From an uncultured Collinsella sp. (GTDB lineage Bacteria > Actinomycetota > Coriobacteriia > Coriobacteriales > Coriobacteriaceae), in assembly GCA_900541725.1 (NCBI GenBank), contig UQLB01000014.1, forward strand, positions 1 through 62,171: a stretch of DNA of 62,171 nucleotides, written 5' to 3'. The position numbers and the translations under genes are program-made. Within the stretch, counting starts at the first letter, position 1. The number at the start of each line of letters is the position of its first letter. The notes beneath the pieces are model-generated. The model saw only the letters and a list, made by a program, of their open reading frames with translations. It ran no database searches and was not told the origin of the DNA. Shown one piece after another: positions 28,962 through 37,313 of the stretch.

Positions 28962-31832
28962 ATGAGTCGCCGCAACACCGAACTGCTCTTGCTCATCGCC
29001 TCGGCGTTCCCCGTCATCCTGCTCTATGCGATGTACGTGCTCACCGCGGGCGCCACGATTTCCTTTGAGACGCTCGCCGTGCCGATTGGCCTGTTCGCCG
29101 CCTTCGCCGCGGCGCATATCGCCGTGCGCATCCTGGCGCCCGGCGCCGACCCCGCCATCCTGCCCATCGTCTTTGTGCTCTCGGGCATCGGCATCACATT
29201 CGTGACGCGCCTGGCCCCCGACCTCGCCATCTCGCAGCTCATCATCTTGTTTGTCTCGGTGGCGCTCATGGTGGGAACGCTCGCACTGGTCAAGAACCTC
29301 GACGTGGTCATGCGCTACAAGTACACCTTTGGCATTATCGGCATCATCTTGCTGATGCTGCCGATCTTTATCGGCACCACGATCTCGGGCTCCAAGCTGT
29401 GGATTCGCATCGCGGGCTTCACCATCCAGCCCGGCGAGTTCGCCAAGGTCTTCATCGTCTTGTTCCTGGCAGGCTATCTGGCCGAGAACCGCGAGCTGCT
29501 CTCCATCTCCAACCGCAAGATCCTGGGCCTCAAGATTCCGCGCTTCCGCCTGCTGCTGCCGCTGTTTGCCGTGTGGGGCGTGTGCCTGCTCATCGTCGTC
29601 TTCGAACGCGACCTGGGCTCGGCCGTCCTGTTCTACACCATCTTTTTGCTGATGCTCTATGTTGCCACGGGACGCTTTTCGTACGTCATCATCGGCCTTG
29701 CGCTGCTGGCCGTTGGAGCCGTGGGCGCCTACAAGTTCCTGTCGCACGTGCAGGTGCGCTTTCAGGTCTGGGTCGATCCGTTTAAGGACGCCCAGGGTCA
29801 GGGCTACCAGATCGTACAGTCACTTTACTCGCTGGCTGACGGCGGCCTGGTTGGCGTCGGCATTGGCAACGGCATGGCAAACAACATCCCCGTCGTCGAG
29901 TCCGACTTTATCTTCTCGGCTATCGGCGAGGAAATGGGCCTTTTGGGCGGCGGCGCCGTGCTCATCCTGTTTATGCTTTTTGCCGTGCGTGGCCTCACCA
30001 CGGCAGCCCGCGCCAAGTCCGACCTTGCCGCCTTTAGCGCGACCGGCCTTACGGCGGCCATCAGCTTCCAGGCGTTCTTAATCGTTGGCGGCGTAACCCG
30101 CCTGATCCCGCTGACCGGCGTCACCCTGCCCTTTATGAGCCAGGGCGGCTCCTCGCTGTTGGCGAGCTTTATCATCGTCGCGCTGCTGCTGCGCGCCGGC
30201 GACGAGGCAACCGGACGCGAAGCCGAGCTCACCGGCACCGGCACCATGGCCGCCATCACCGATGACCAGGTCGCATCCGCCGCTGCCCCGACCGGTACGC
30301 GTTTTGCCAACGTACCTTCCTACAGCCACGGCAACCACTCCGCGGGTTCTCGCATGCGTCGTCGCCTGCTCGACACGCCAGAGTCCGGCGTGCTCGGCCG
30401 CGTGGCACTTGCCAACCGTCTGACTCGTGCCGTGTTTGCTTTCACGGCGCTGTTCGCCATCCTTATCGGCAACCTCACCTATGTCCAGGTCATCAAGGCG
30501 AAGGACTATCAGGACATGCCGACCAACAACCACACCATCGCCCGCTCCAAGTACATCCAGCGTGGCTCCATCATCACGTCCGACGGCGTGACACTAGCCG
30601 AGTCGCTGCAACAGGAGGACGGCACCTACGCCCGTTCCTACCCCAACGGCAACATGGCCGCGCACGTGGTGGGCTACGTGAGCCAGCAGTATGGCACCAC
30701 CGCCATCGAGAGTGTCATGAACGACACACTCACCGGCTCTAAGGATTACTCCAGCTGGAACAACGCCATCGCGTCGCTCGCGGGCCAGACCCAGCCGGGC
30801 AACACCGCCAAGCTCACCATCGACTCGCGCATCCAGACGGCGGCCGAGCAGGCGCTCAAGGGCTTTAAGGGCGCTGTAGTGGTCATCGACCCGCGTACCG
30901 GCGCGGTGCTCGCATGTGCCAGCTCGCCCACCTACGACAACACCAACATCGATGCCCTGCTGCAGACGGGCGGCGGCGAGGACGGCTCCATGTACAATCG
31001 CGCCATGGACGCGCTGTACACGCCGGGCTCCACGTTTAAGGTCGTTACGCTTTCCGCGGCACTCGAGACCGGCACCGCCAGCCTGACCAGCACCTACCAG
31101 GCGCCCGGCTCCATGGACATCGGCAACGCACCGGTCACCAACGCTGCCAACGAGAGCTACGGCACCATCAGCCTGCAGCAGGCCTTTGCCGTGTCCTCCA
31201 ACGTCGTCTTTGGCCAGGTGGCAAACGAAGTTGGCGCAAACACGCTCGTGCAGTTTGCCAACGCCTTTGGCTACGGCCAAAAGCTCGGCCAGGACCTGAC
31301 CTCCGCGGCCTCCATCATGGCCGACCCGTCGCTCATGACCGAGTGGGAGATCGCCTGGGCCGGTGCCGGCCAGCCTGTCGGCATGGACCACACGCCCGGC
31401 CCGCAGACCACCGTCATGCAAAACGCCGTGATTGCCGCCGCCATCGCTAACAGTGGTGTGGTCATGGACCCGTACTTTGTAGCCCAGGTACTCGCCCCGG
31501 ACGGAACCGTGGTCAAGACCACGCAGTCCCGCTCGCTGGGTCAGGCCGTCAGCTCCGCCACGGCCGACCAGGTCAAGCAGGCCATGCTTGCCGTCGTCCA
31601 GTCCGGCACCGGCACCGATGCCCAAATCCCCGGCGTCAAGGTCGCCGGCAAGACTGGCTCGGCCGAGACCGGCGGCACCAACGTCAACTCGATGTTCGTT
31701 GGCTTTGCACCTTACGATTCACCCACGGTCGCCATCTCGGTGGCCTTGGAGGATTTCGACAAGCATGACGTCGAGGCCGCCAAGATTGCCGGTATCGTCC
31801 TGACCGCGGCGCTTGCCGCACAGGGAGCGTGA
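28962..31832 (+). CDS. Fused RodA/FtsW glycosyltransferase - class B penicillin-binding protein
   Basis: 956-aa fusion in one uninterrupted frame. Residues about 1-410 form a SEDS protein with about ten membrane segments (LWIRIAGFTIQPGEFAKV; TGVTLPFMSQGGSSLL). A 75-residue linker leads to another membrane helix (about 485-508) and a transpeptidase domain with SxxK in PGSTFKVV (about 690), SxN in VSSNVVFG (about 745) and KTG in VAGKTGSAET (about 897). SEDS polymerase and cognate transpeptidase are normally two adjacent genes (rodA, pbpA) at this site. The ATG at 28962 has AAAGGGAG upstream. Confidence 0.93.
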   Translation: MSRRNTELLLLIASAFPVILLYAMYVLTAGATISFETLAVPIGLFAAFAAAHIAVRILAPGADPAILPIVFVLSGIGITFVTRLAPDLAISQLIILFVSVALMVGTLALVKNLDVVMRYKYTFGIIGIILLMLPIFIGTTISGSKLWIRIAGFTIQPGEFAKVFIVLFLAGYLAENRELLSISNRKILGLKIPRFRLLLPLFAVWGVCLLIVVFERDLGSAVLFYTIFLLMLYVATGRFSYVIIGLALLAVGAVGAYKFLSHVQVRFQVWVDPFKDAQGQGYQIVQSLYSLADGGLVGVGIGNGMANNIPVVESDFIFSAIGEEMGLLGGGAVLILFMLFAVRGLTTAARAKSDLAAFSATGLTAAISFQAFLIVGGVTRLIPLTGVTLPFMSQGGSSLLASFIIVALLLRAGDEATGREAELTGTGTMAAITDDQVASAAAPTGTRFANVPSYSHGNHSAGSRMRRRLLDTPESGVLGRVALANRLTRAVFAFTALFAILIGNLTYVQVIKAKDYQDMPTNNHTIARSKYIQRGSIITSDGVTLAESLQQEDGTYARSYPNGNMAAHVVGYVSQQYGTTAIESVMNDTLTGSKDYSSWNNAIASLAGQTQPGNTAKLTIDSRIQTAAEQALKGFKGAVVVIDPRTGAVLACASSPTYDNTNIDALLQTGGGEDGSMYNRAMDALYTPGSTFKVVTLSAALETGTASLTSTYQAPGSMDIGNAPVTNAANESYGTISLQQAFAVSSNVVFGQVANEVGANTLVQFANAFGYGQKLGQDLTSAASIMADPSLMTEWEIAWAGAGQPVGMDHTPGPQTTVMQNAVIAAAIANSGVVMDPYFVAQVLAPDGTVVKTTQSRSLGQAVSSATADQVKQAMLAVVQSGTGTDAQIPGVKVAGKTGSAETGGTNVNSMFVGFAPYDSPTVAISVALEDFDKHDVEAAKIAGIVLTAALAAQGA

Positions 31833-31933
31833 TGCCCATGATCGAATCGGACACCAGAGGCGCGCCGCGACCGAAGAGTTAGCGGCAACACGCCACACGG
31901 CCCCAGCGGCCACATCGTAGGTACTACACACAT

Positions 31934-31946
31934 CGTTGAGCGAATA
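31934..31946. repeat. 13-bp inverted repeat flanking pknB (left)
   Basis: CGTTGAGCGAATA here is the exact reverse complement of 33948-33960, just after the pknB stop. The two copies bracket the gene and its ribosome binding site. Significance unknown; could be chance. Confidence 0.4.
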
Positions 31947-31964
31947 GTTATGTTAGGAGCAGGA

Positions 31965-33908
31965 ATGGAACAGAGGGTCCTCGGGGGAAGATACCTCCTC
32001 AAGGATAAGGTGGGGACAGGCGGCATGGCGACCGTCTACCGTGCACAGGACCAGGTCCTCGACCGCACGGTAGCCGTCAAGATCATGCTGCCGCAGTATG
32101 CTGGCGACGCAACCTTCGCCGCACGCTTTAAGCAGGAGGCCCAGGCAGCAGCCGGCCTGTCCTCCCCCTATATCGTGGGCGTCTACGATTGGGGCAAGGA
32201 CGGCGACACCTATTACATCGTCATGGAGTACCTGCGCGGCACCGACCTTAAGAGCGGCATCAAGAGCCACGGCGCCCTCGACCCCAAGAAGGTCGCCCAG
32301 ATCGGCTCGCAGATCAGCTCCGCGCTTTCGGTCGCCCACAAGCACGAGATCATCCACCGCGACATTAAGCCGCAGAACATCATGGTGCTGCCCGACGGCA
32401 ACATCAAGGTGATGGACTTTGGCATCGCGCGTGCCAAGAACAGCCACCTCACGCAAGATAACAACGTGCTGGGAACCGCCCACTACGTCAGCCCCGAGCA
32501 GACCCGCGGTCAGGACCTCGGCCCCACCTCGGATATCTACTCGCTGGGCGTCGTGATGTACGAGTGCGCCACCGGCCGCGTTCCCTTTGACGGTGACGAC
32601 GCCATCTCGGTCGCACTCAAGCAGGTCAACGAGTTGCCTATTCCGCCGAGCCAGATCAACTCCGGTGTCGACGCCGACCTTGAGCGCATCATCCTCAAGT
32701 GCATGGAGAAGGACCCGGCAAACCGCTTCCAGACGGCCGACGAGCTGCGCCAGGTGCTCAACAGCTACCTGTCCGGCCGTGCCGTCAACGTCTCGGAGCC
32801 CACGCGCATCATCGGTGCCGCCGGCGACCTGGGTGCCACCAAGACCCGTGAGCTTTCCGACTCAACGCGCGCTATGGTTCGTCCCGTCTCGGGCGTGAGC
32901 GGTCAGAATACCGCCCGTAGCGCTGTCTCGGGCTCCACGGGCTCCTACGAGGTCGAGAAGCCTAAGTCCAACAAGAACAAGATCATCGCCGCCGTGATTG
33001 CCGCCGTCGCCGTAATTGGCGTTGTAGTGGCCTTTGCCACGGGCATGTTCAGTAGCGAACAGGTCACGGTGCCCGACGTGCTGGGCAAGGACCAGGAAAC
33101 CGCTATTGAGCTGATCAAGGAAGCAGGCCTTGAGGTTGGCACCGTCGACCAGAGCTACAACGACGATGTCGACGAGGGAAAGGTCGCCGAGCAGACCCCC
33201 AACGGCAACACCAAGAAGGCCAAGGGCACAAGGGTGAACCTGGTAATCTCCAAGGGCCCCAAGCCCTCCGAGAAGGTTGAGGTTCCGCAGCTCCTCGGCC
33301 TGACCAAGGACCAGGCCGAGGCCGCACTGGCAAGCGTGGGCCTGAAGGGCAGCGCTTCGGAGGAAGCCAATGAGGCCGAAGAGGGCCAGGTCTTTGAGCA
33401 GAGCACTGCTGCCGGCAAGGAGGTCGAGAAGGGCACGACCATCTCGTACAAGGTCTCTGGCGGCCCGGACACCACCTCGGTGCCCGATCTGACCGACATG
33501 ACCGAGGCCCAGGCGCGCAACGCTCTCGACATGGCTGGCTTTGGCGTCGACGTGAGTTACCAGGAAAACGACTCGGTTACCGAGGGCACCGTAATTAGCT
33601 GGAACCCCAGCGGCAAGCAGAAGCCCGGTGCCACGATCACCGTCGTCATCGCCAAGAAGTCCGGCAAGGCCAGCGTCCCGGGCAACCTGTACGGCAAGAG
33701 CATCTCCGCCGCCGTCACCGCGCTCAACAACGCCGGTTTCTACAACATCGCATTCTGCGATCAGAACGGCAACCCTGTGAGCGGCAACGAAAACGCCACC
33801 GTTACGGGCGTCTCCCCCACCGGCAAGCAGTCCACCGACAGCACGATCACGTTGACGGTTTCGCTTTCTGGCTCCGATTCGGGCGACGATTCCGGCACGA
33901 CTAACTAG
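31965..33908 (+). CDS. pknB: PASTA-domain Ser/Thr protein kinase
   Basis: 647-aa kinase. The catalytic domain (about 10-275) has GTGGMATVYRAQD, VAVKIM, the catalytic loop IHRDIKPQNIMV and VMDFGIARA. A juxtamembrane linker, one membrane helix (about 340-362) and four extracellular PASTA repeats follow, each with a VPDV/VPQL/VPDL/VPGN start; PASTA domains sense muropeptides or lipid II in homologues. The ATG at 31965 with TAGGAGC upstream is preferred over one five codons earlier. It closes the cluster before a strong terminator. Confidence 0.96.
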   Translation: MEQRVLGGRYLLKDKVGTGGMATVYRAQDQVLDRTVAVKIMLPQYAGDATFAARFKQEAQAAAGLSSPYIVGVYDWGKDGDTYYIVMEYLRGTDLKSGIKSHGALDPKKVAQIGSQISSALSVAHKHEIIHRDIKPQNIMVLPDGNIKVMDFGIARAKNSHLTQDNNVLGTAHYVSPEQTRGQDLGPTSDIYSLGVVMYECATGRVPFDGDDAISVALKQVNELPIPPSQINSGVDADLERIILKCMEKDPANRFQTADELRQVLNSYLSGRAVNVSEPTRIIGAAGDLGATKTRELSDSTRAMVRPVSGVSGQNTARSAVSGSTGSYEVEKPKSNKNKIIAAVIAAVAVIGVVVAFATGMFSSEQVTVPDVLGKDQETAIELIKEAGLEVGTVDQSYNDDVDEGKVAEQTPNGNTKKAKGTRVNLVISKGPKPSEKVEVPQLLGLTKDQAEAALASVGLKGSASEEANEAEEGQVFEQSTAAGKEVEKGTTISYKVSGGPDTTSVPDLTDMTEAQARNALDMAGFGVDVSYQENDSVTEGTVISWNPSGKQKPGATITVVIAKKSGKASVPGNLYGKSISAAVTALNNAGFYNIAFCDQNGNPVSGNENATVTGVSPTGKQSTDSTITLTVSLSGSDSGDDSGTTN

Positions 33909-33947
33909 TCGAGGACCCATCACCCGCAGCGGCTAGGGCCGCAAACA

Positions 33948-33960
33948 TATTCGCTCAACG
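33948..33960. repeat. 13-bp inverted repeat flanking pknB (right)
   Basis: Reverse complement of 31934-31946. It lies directly before the terminator stem. Confidence 0.4.
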
Positions 33961-33997
33961 GCGCCCGCTTGCTCCCCCGCAAGCGGGCGCTTTATTT
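33961..33997 (+). terminator. Terminator of the kinase / cell-wall cluster
   Basis: A 12-13-bp GC-rich stem (33961-33990, loop CTCCCC) is followed by TTTATTTAT. Strong intrinsic terminator 50 bp after the pknB stop. Confidence 0.9.
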
Positions 33998-34284
33998 ATC
34001 GACAGACCATGGCCCCTTAGCAACGCAAAGAGGCCCGCAAAAGCGAGCCTCCCAGGTGACAACAGAATATGTAATGCAGTAATTACTGGCCGCAGAACTT
34101 CACCATGATCTCGACCATGGACTCTTGCCTATGGACAAAATGTCCATAGGCAAGGAGATGAAAGAGTAAGGACAACGCCCTCTAAAAGAAGGCCGTATAT
34201 GAAGATTGCATATCCCTTTTGCCTTCATATACTCAAGAAGCACCCCTCGAAGCGCTCCTGAGAGGCCCCCTTGGATGCAACCCA
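33998..34284. other. Gene-poor region with three hairpins
   Basis: No intact gene. Hairpins occur at 34030-34051 (9-bp stem, one mismatch), 34124-34154 (perfect 14-bp stem CTTGCCTATGGACA and complement, 3-nt loop) and 34195-34232 (perfect 10-bp stem GTATATGAAG). The first is followed on the minus strand by CTTTGCGTT and may end transcripts from the frl operon. Confidence 0.5.
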
Positions 34285-34348
34285 GGGGATCCAGATTCTG
34301 GTAGACATCGGCGCAGCAAAATCCTGCCGCGCAGGCACGAACGGACAT
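34285..34348 (-). pseudogene. N-terminal remnant of a second FrlD-like sugar kinase
   Basis: A TAGGAG ribosome binding site and ATG at 34348 open a frame beginning MSVRACAAGFCCADVYQNLD. The AAGF.C.DVY..LD pattern is the N-terminus of PfkB sugar kinases of the fructoselysine-6-kinase type. After about 21 codons the similarity stops and none of the rest of the kinase is present. It lies about 55 bp below the intact frlD, so the operon may once have had two such kinases. Confidence 0.55.
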
Positions 34349-34402
34349 CTTGACTCCTAACGCAATGCGGGGCGCCCCAAGACACCCCGCCACGACAAAA
34401 AA

Positions 34403-35275
34403 CTAGTTCTCGTAGACCAGCGGGTGGCCCCAACTGCCCTCGATCTTGCAGGTCTCCGCCGCAAAACCGGCAGCGAAGTCCAAGCTCTCGCGAATCGCGG
34501 CCTCGCCGCACTCGCCGGCCTTCTTCTTGGAAAGATAGGTGACCAAAAACGCCGTCAGCAGTGAATCGCCGGCCGCCATAGCGTCTTTGAGCTCCTCGGG
34601 CGCCACGGGCTTGATGCCCTGCTCGTAGAAGTTTTCGCCGTCATAGGCGACGGAGCCCTTGCTCCCGCGCGATGCGCATACGATTTGAGGGCCAAGGGCC
34701 TTCACCCACTCGAGCTTCGCCTTGATATCCTCCAGGGAAGCGTCGCCCATGGACATAAAGGCGTACGTCACAAATGGCGCAATCTGCCCGAAGTACTCGT
34801 CGGTGGAGTCATCGGAGAAGTCGAAGCTGATAGGCACGCCGGCAGCCTTGATCTTGGGGAGCTCGCGCTCGGTGAAGCAGTAGTTGCCGCTGTGCACCAA
34901 ATCGAAGCCGCTGACGTACTCGGCGGCGAAGCGGTCTATCACGTAGCGCATGTCGCCACGTATGCCGCCTTCATTGGAGCCCAGGAAGATACGGTCCCCG
35001 GTCTCGTCAACGGTCACGCGAGCGGCGCCGTTGACGCCCAGGACCTGCTGGCAGCGAAGAAGCTCGACGCCCTCGTCCTCGAGCGATGCTATAACGTGCT
35101 CGGCCTCCTCATCTGATCCGAAGATTCCCATGTAGGCGCTGCGATCGACGCCGAGCTTCTTGGCGAAGACGGCGAAGTTAACTGCATTGCCGCCGGGATA
35201 CATGGTCTTGATGTGCTCGTACTTATCGACAACGTTGTCTCCAAAGCCAAGCACGCTTATAGGATAGGCTGCCAT
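34403..35275 (-). CDS. frlD: Fructoselysine 6-kinase
   Basis: PfkB-family kinase of 290 aa, expected to phosphorylate fructoselysine at C6. It starts MAAYPISVLGFGDNVVDKYE, carries the substrate motif MYPGGNAVNFAVFAKKLG and the catalytic anion-hole motif AMAAGDSLLTAFLV; the usual GAGD is AAGD here. GGAG 6 nt before the ATG at 35275 sets the start. Its SIS and epimerase neighbours make the frl assignment much stronger than PfkB membership alone. Last intact gene of the operon. Confidence 0.85.
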   Translation of the reverse strand: MAAYPISVLGFGDNVVDKYEHIKTMYPGGNAVNFAVFAKKLGVDRSAYMGIFGSDEEAEHVIASLEDEGVELLRCQQVLGVNGAARVTVDETGDRIFLGSNEGGIRGDMRYVIDRFAAEYVSGFDLVHSGNYCFTERELPKIKAAGVPISFDFSDDSTDEYFGQIAPFVTYAFMSMGDASLEDIKAKLEWVKALGPQIVCASRGSKGSVAYDGENFYEQGIKPVAPEELKDAMAAGDSLLTAFLVTYLSKKKAGECGEAAIRESLDFAAGFAAETCKIEGSWGHPLVYEN

Positions 35276-35374
35276 GGTTATCTCCATTCAGGTAAACCGC
35301 CGTGGTTACGGCGAGCAGACGGGGCGCGAGGGATTCGCACGTCTCAACGCGCCTCGCGCCCCGTTTTAAAATCG

Positions 35375-36343
35375 CTAGTACTTCTCGATGCCCATGTAAC
35401 GACGCACGTCCGGGTGATGGTCGAACACCTTGCCGCGAGCGGAGCGCAGCTCACAGTTCATCGCGTAGAACAGGATTGGATCAAGGAACGCGCGAACGCT
35501 CGCCGGTACTTGGTCCATGCCGTACTCCATGGCGTCGAGCACCATAAGAGTGTCGGTATGGGTCTCGAGGAATGCGAGGGCGCGCTCATCCATGGCTCGG
35601 CACTCACTAGAAGACATCTGCAGGAAGTAGAAGACTCCGGGCTCGGTCACCTCGAAGGGGCCGTGGAAGTACTCGCCGGAGTGGATATAGGCGCAGCTCT
35701 GCCACTGCATCTCCATAAGCGAGCAGATAGCGAAGCCATAGGCCTGGCTAAACACGGGACCGGACCCCAAGATATACAGGAACTTGTGGTCCTGGCACAG
35801 GGCGGCAAAACGGTCGCAGAGTTCGGCGTTGACCTTCTCGCGAGCTGCAGGCAGGATCTGGTCCATCTTGGCGATGCCTTCGTACATGTCGGCAAGGTCG
35901 GCATAACCTTCCTGCTGATCCAGGAGCTCGGAAGCGAGAGCCAAAGAGATGCCGGCGGGCACCTCCGCCTGCGGAACTCCCTCGCCCCACGGATATACCC
36001 AGCACGTCCACTCACCGTTATCGATGCCGGAACCCGCGTTGTCCGTCTGCACGATAACGGTCGCGCCCGCCGCCTTGGCGATCGAGCACGCATCGATTAC
36101 CTCGGGGGTGTTGCCGGAGTGGCTGCAAGCGATGACAAGGGACTTTTCGCCCAGGCGCTTGGGACGCATGATATCGAACTCGCGGGCGGTATACGCCTCG
36201 CTGGCAAACGTAGTCGCCTCGCGCTTGAGCAGCTCGTGGGCGGGCAGCAGGTCGATGAGGGAGCCGCCGCAGGCAACCCAGAAGACGCTATCGAAACCGC
36301 CCTTTTCAGCGATTGCGTCGGCGATAAGATCATGTGCGTTCAT
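35375..36343 (-). CDS. frlB: Fructoselysine-6-phosphate deglycase (SIS domain)
   Basis: 322-aa sugar isomerase-fold protein that should split fructoselysine-6-phosphate into glucose-6-phosphate and lysine. Two SIS halves are seen. The first has FWVACGGSLIDLLPAHEL and VIACSHSGNTPEVI; the second begins KFLYILGSGPVFSQAYG and has IHSGEYFHGPFEV with the family's catalytic Glu/His region. AAGGAAG before the ATG at 36343 sets the start; the frame is open 13 codons upstream. A related role on glucoselysine-6-phosphate cannot be excluded. Confidence 0.85.
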   Translation of the reverse strand: MNAHDLIADAIAEKGGFDSVFWVACGGSLIDLLPAHELLKREATTFASEAYTAREFDIMRPKRLGEKSLVIACSHSGNTPEVIDACSIAKAAGATVIVQTDNAGSGIDNGEWTCWVYPWGEGVPQAEVPAGISLALASELLDQQEGYADLADMYEGIAKMDQILPAAREKVNAELCDRFAALCQDHKFLYILGSGPVFSQAYGFAICSLMEMQWQSCAYIHSGEYFHGPFEVTEPGVFYFLQMSSSECRAMDERALAFLETHTDTLMVLDAMEYGMDQVPASVRAFLDPILFYAMNCELRSARGKVFDHHPDVRRYMGIEKY

Positions 36344-36443
36344 TGTTATTCTTCCTTTCGATACGGCGGACGAATCCGCCAACGTTTACTGCGAGTCTTC
36401 TCGTCAAGCGTGTTGACTTCCCCACGCGAATGGGAGCTACGCG

Positions 36444-37301
36444 CTAGTCGACAAAATACCTCTCGAAGGCGTCCATGTTGTGCCGGTCCGCTGCTGCGGG
36501 ATCATCGAAATACCTTCCATCGGTGATCTCCTGACCAAGATAGCCCTCGAACCCATGCGCGTTGAGGACGCGTACGAAATCGTCCATACTGTGCTTTCCA
36601 TCGCCCCAAACCAGATGGCCATATGGGTCGCCATCAATGAAGCGCATGTTCCTTATGGCACCATCGCCAAACTCGGCAAACCACTCTTCAAGGCTCTCGC
36701 CGGCGACTCCCATAGCGGTAGTGTCCACCATTGGAGTAAGGTGCGGGCTGGCTACTTGGTCAAGCATGCGCCTGGCGTCCGCGAGTGTAACCACCAAGTT
36801 GCTCTCTTCCGGCCTCAGGCTCTCCATGCAGAGGGTCACGCCGTGCTCGCCGGCATAGTCCGCAAGAATCGCCAAGTGCTCGGCAGAGCGCTTCCAAGCC
36901 TCCTCGCGGTCCTCGTCCCAATCGCCCCAACCGGAGTTGATGGACATATACGGGGCGCCGAGCACCTCGGCGAGCTCGATGCCGTGCTTAAAGTAAGCGA
37001 GGCTCCGCTGCGCGTGGAGGGGCTTTCTGGCAGCGTACTGCCACGGATACACCACGTTCTCCGGACACAGGGAGCTCACGGAGAGTCCGCGGGACTCGAT
37101 CTTGCGGCGAAGCTCGTCGGCCTCGAAATACCCCGTGTGGTCCAGCGTCACGTGCGGCTCGGCCGCCCAAAGCTCGATGGTTTTGAAGCCAAGGCGCTGC
37201 TGAGCATCAAGGAAGTAATCGAGCGACCACATGATGTAGTGAATGTTCATGCCGGCGACCTGCTCGCGACGCAGACGGGGTGTGGAAGCGCTTAAATCCA
37301 T
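36444..37301 (-). CDS. frlC: Fructoselysine 3-epimerase-like protein
   Basis: 285-aa TIM-barrel sugar isomerase/epimerase (AP endonuclease 2 family). ELWAAEPHVTLD, CMESLRPEESNLV, HLTPMVDTTAM and FIDGDPYGHLVWGDG carry the metal-binding Glu, Asp and His residues of the fold. FrlC interconverts fructoselysine and psicoselysine in E. coli. TAGGAGG precedes the ATG at 37301; an upstream in-frame GTG overlaps that site and is unlikely. The gene starts 13 bp after the transporter stop. Confidence 0.8.
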   Translation of the reverse strand: MDLSASTPRLRREQVAGMNIHYIMWSLDYFLDAQQRLGFKTIELWAAEPHVTLDHTGYFEADELRRKIESRGLSVSSLCPENVVYPWQYAARKPLHAQRSLAYFKHGIELAEVLGAPYMSINSGWGDWDEDREEAWKRSAEHLAILADYAGEHGVTLCMESLRPEESNLVVTLADARRMLDQVASPHLTPMVDTTAMGVAGESLEEWFAEFGDGAIRNMRFIDGDPYGHLVWGDGKHSMDDFVRVLNAHGFEGYLGQEITDGRYFDDPAAADRHNMDAFERYFVD

Positions 37302-37313
37302 GCTGGGCACCTC

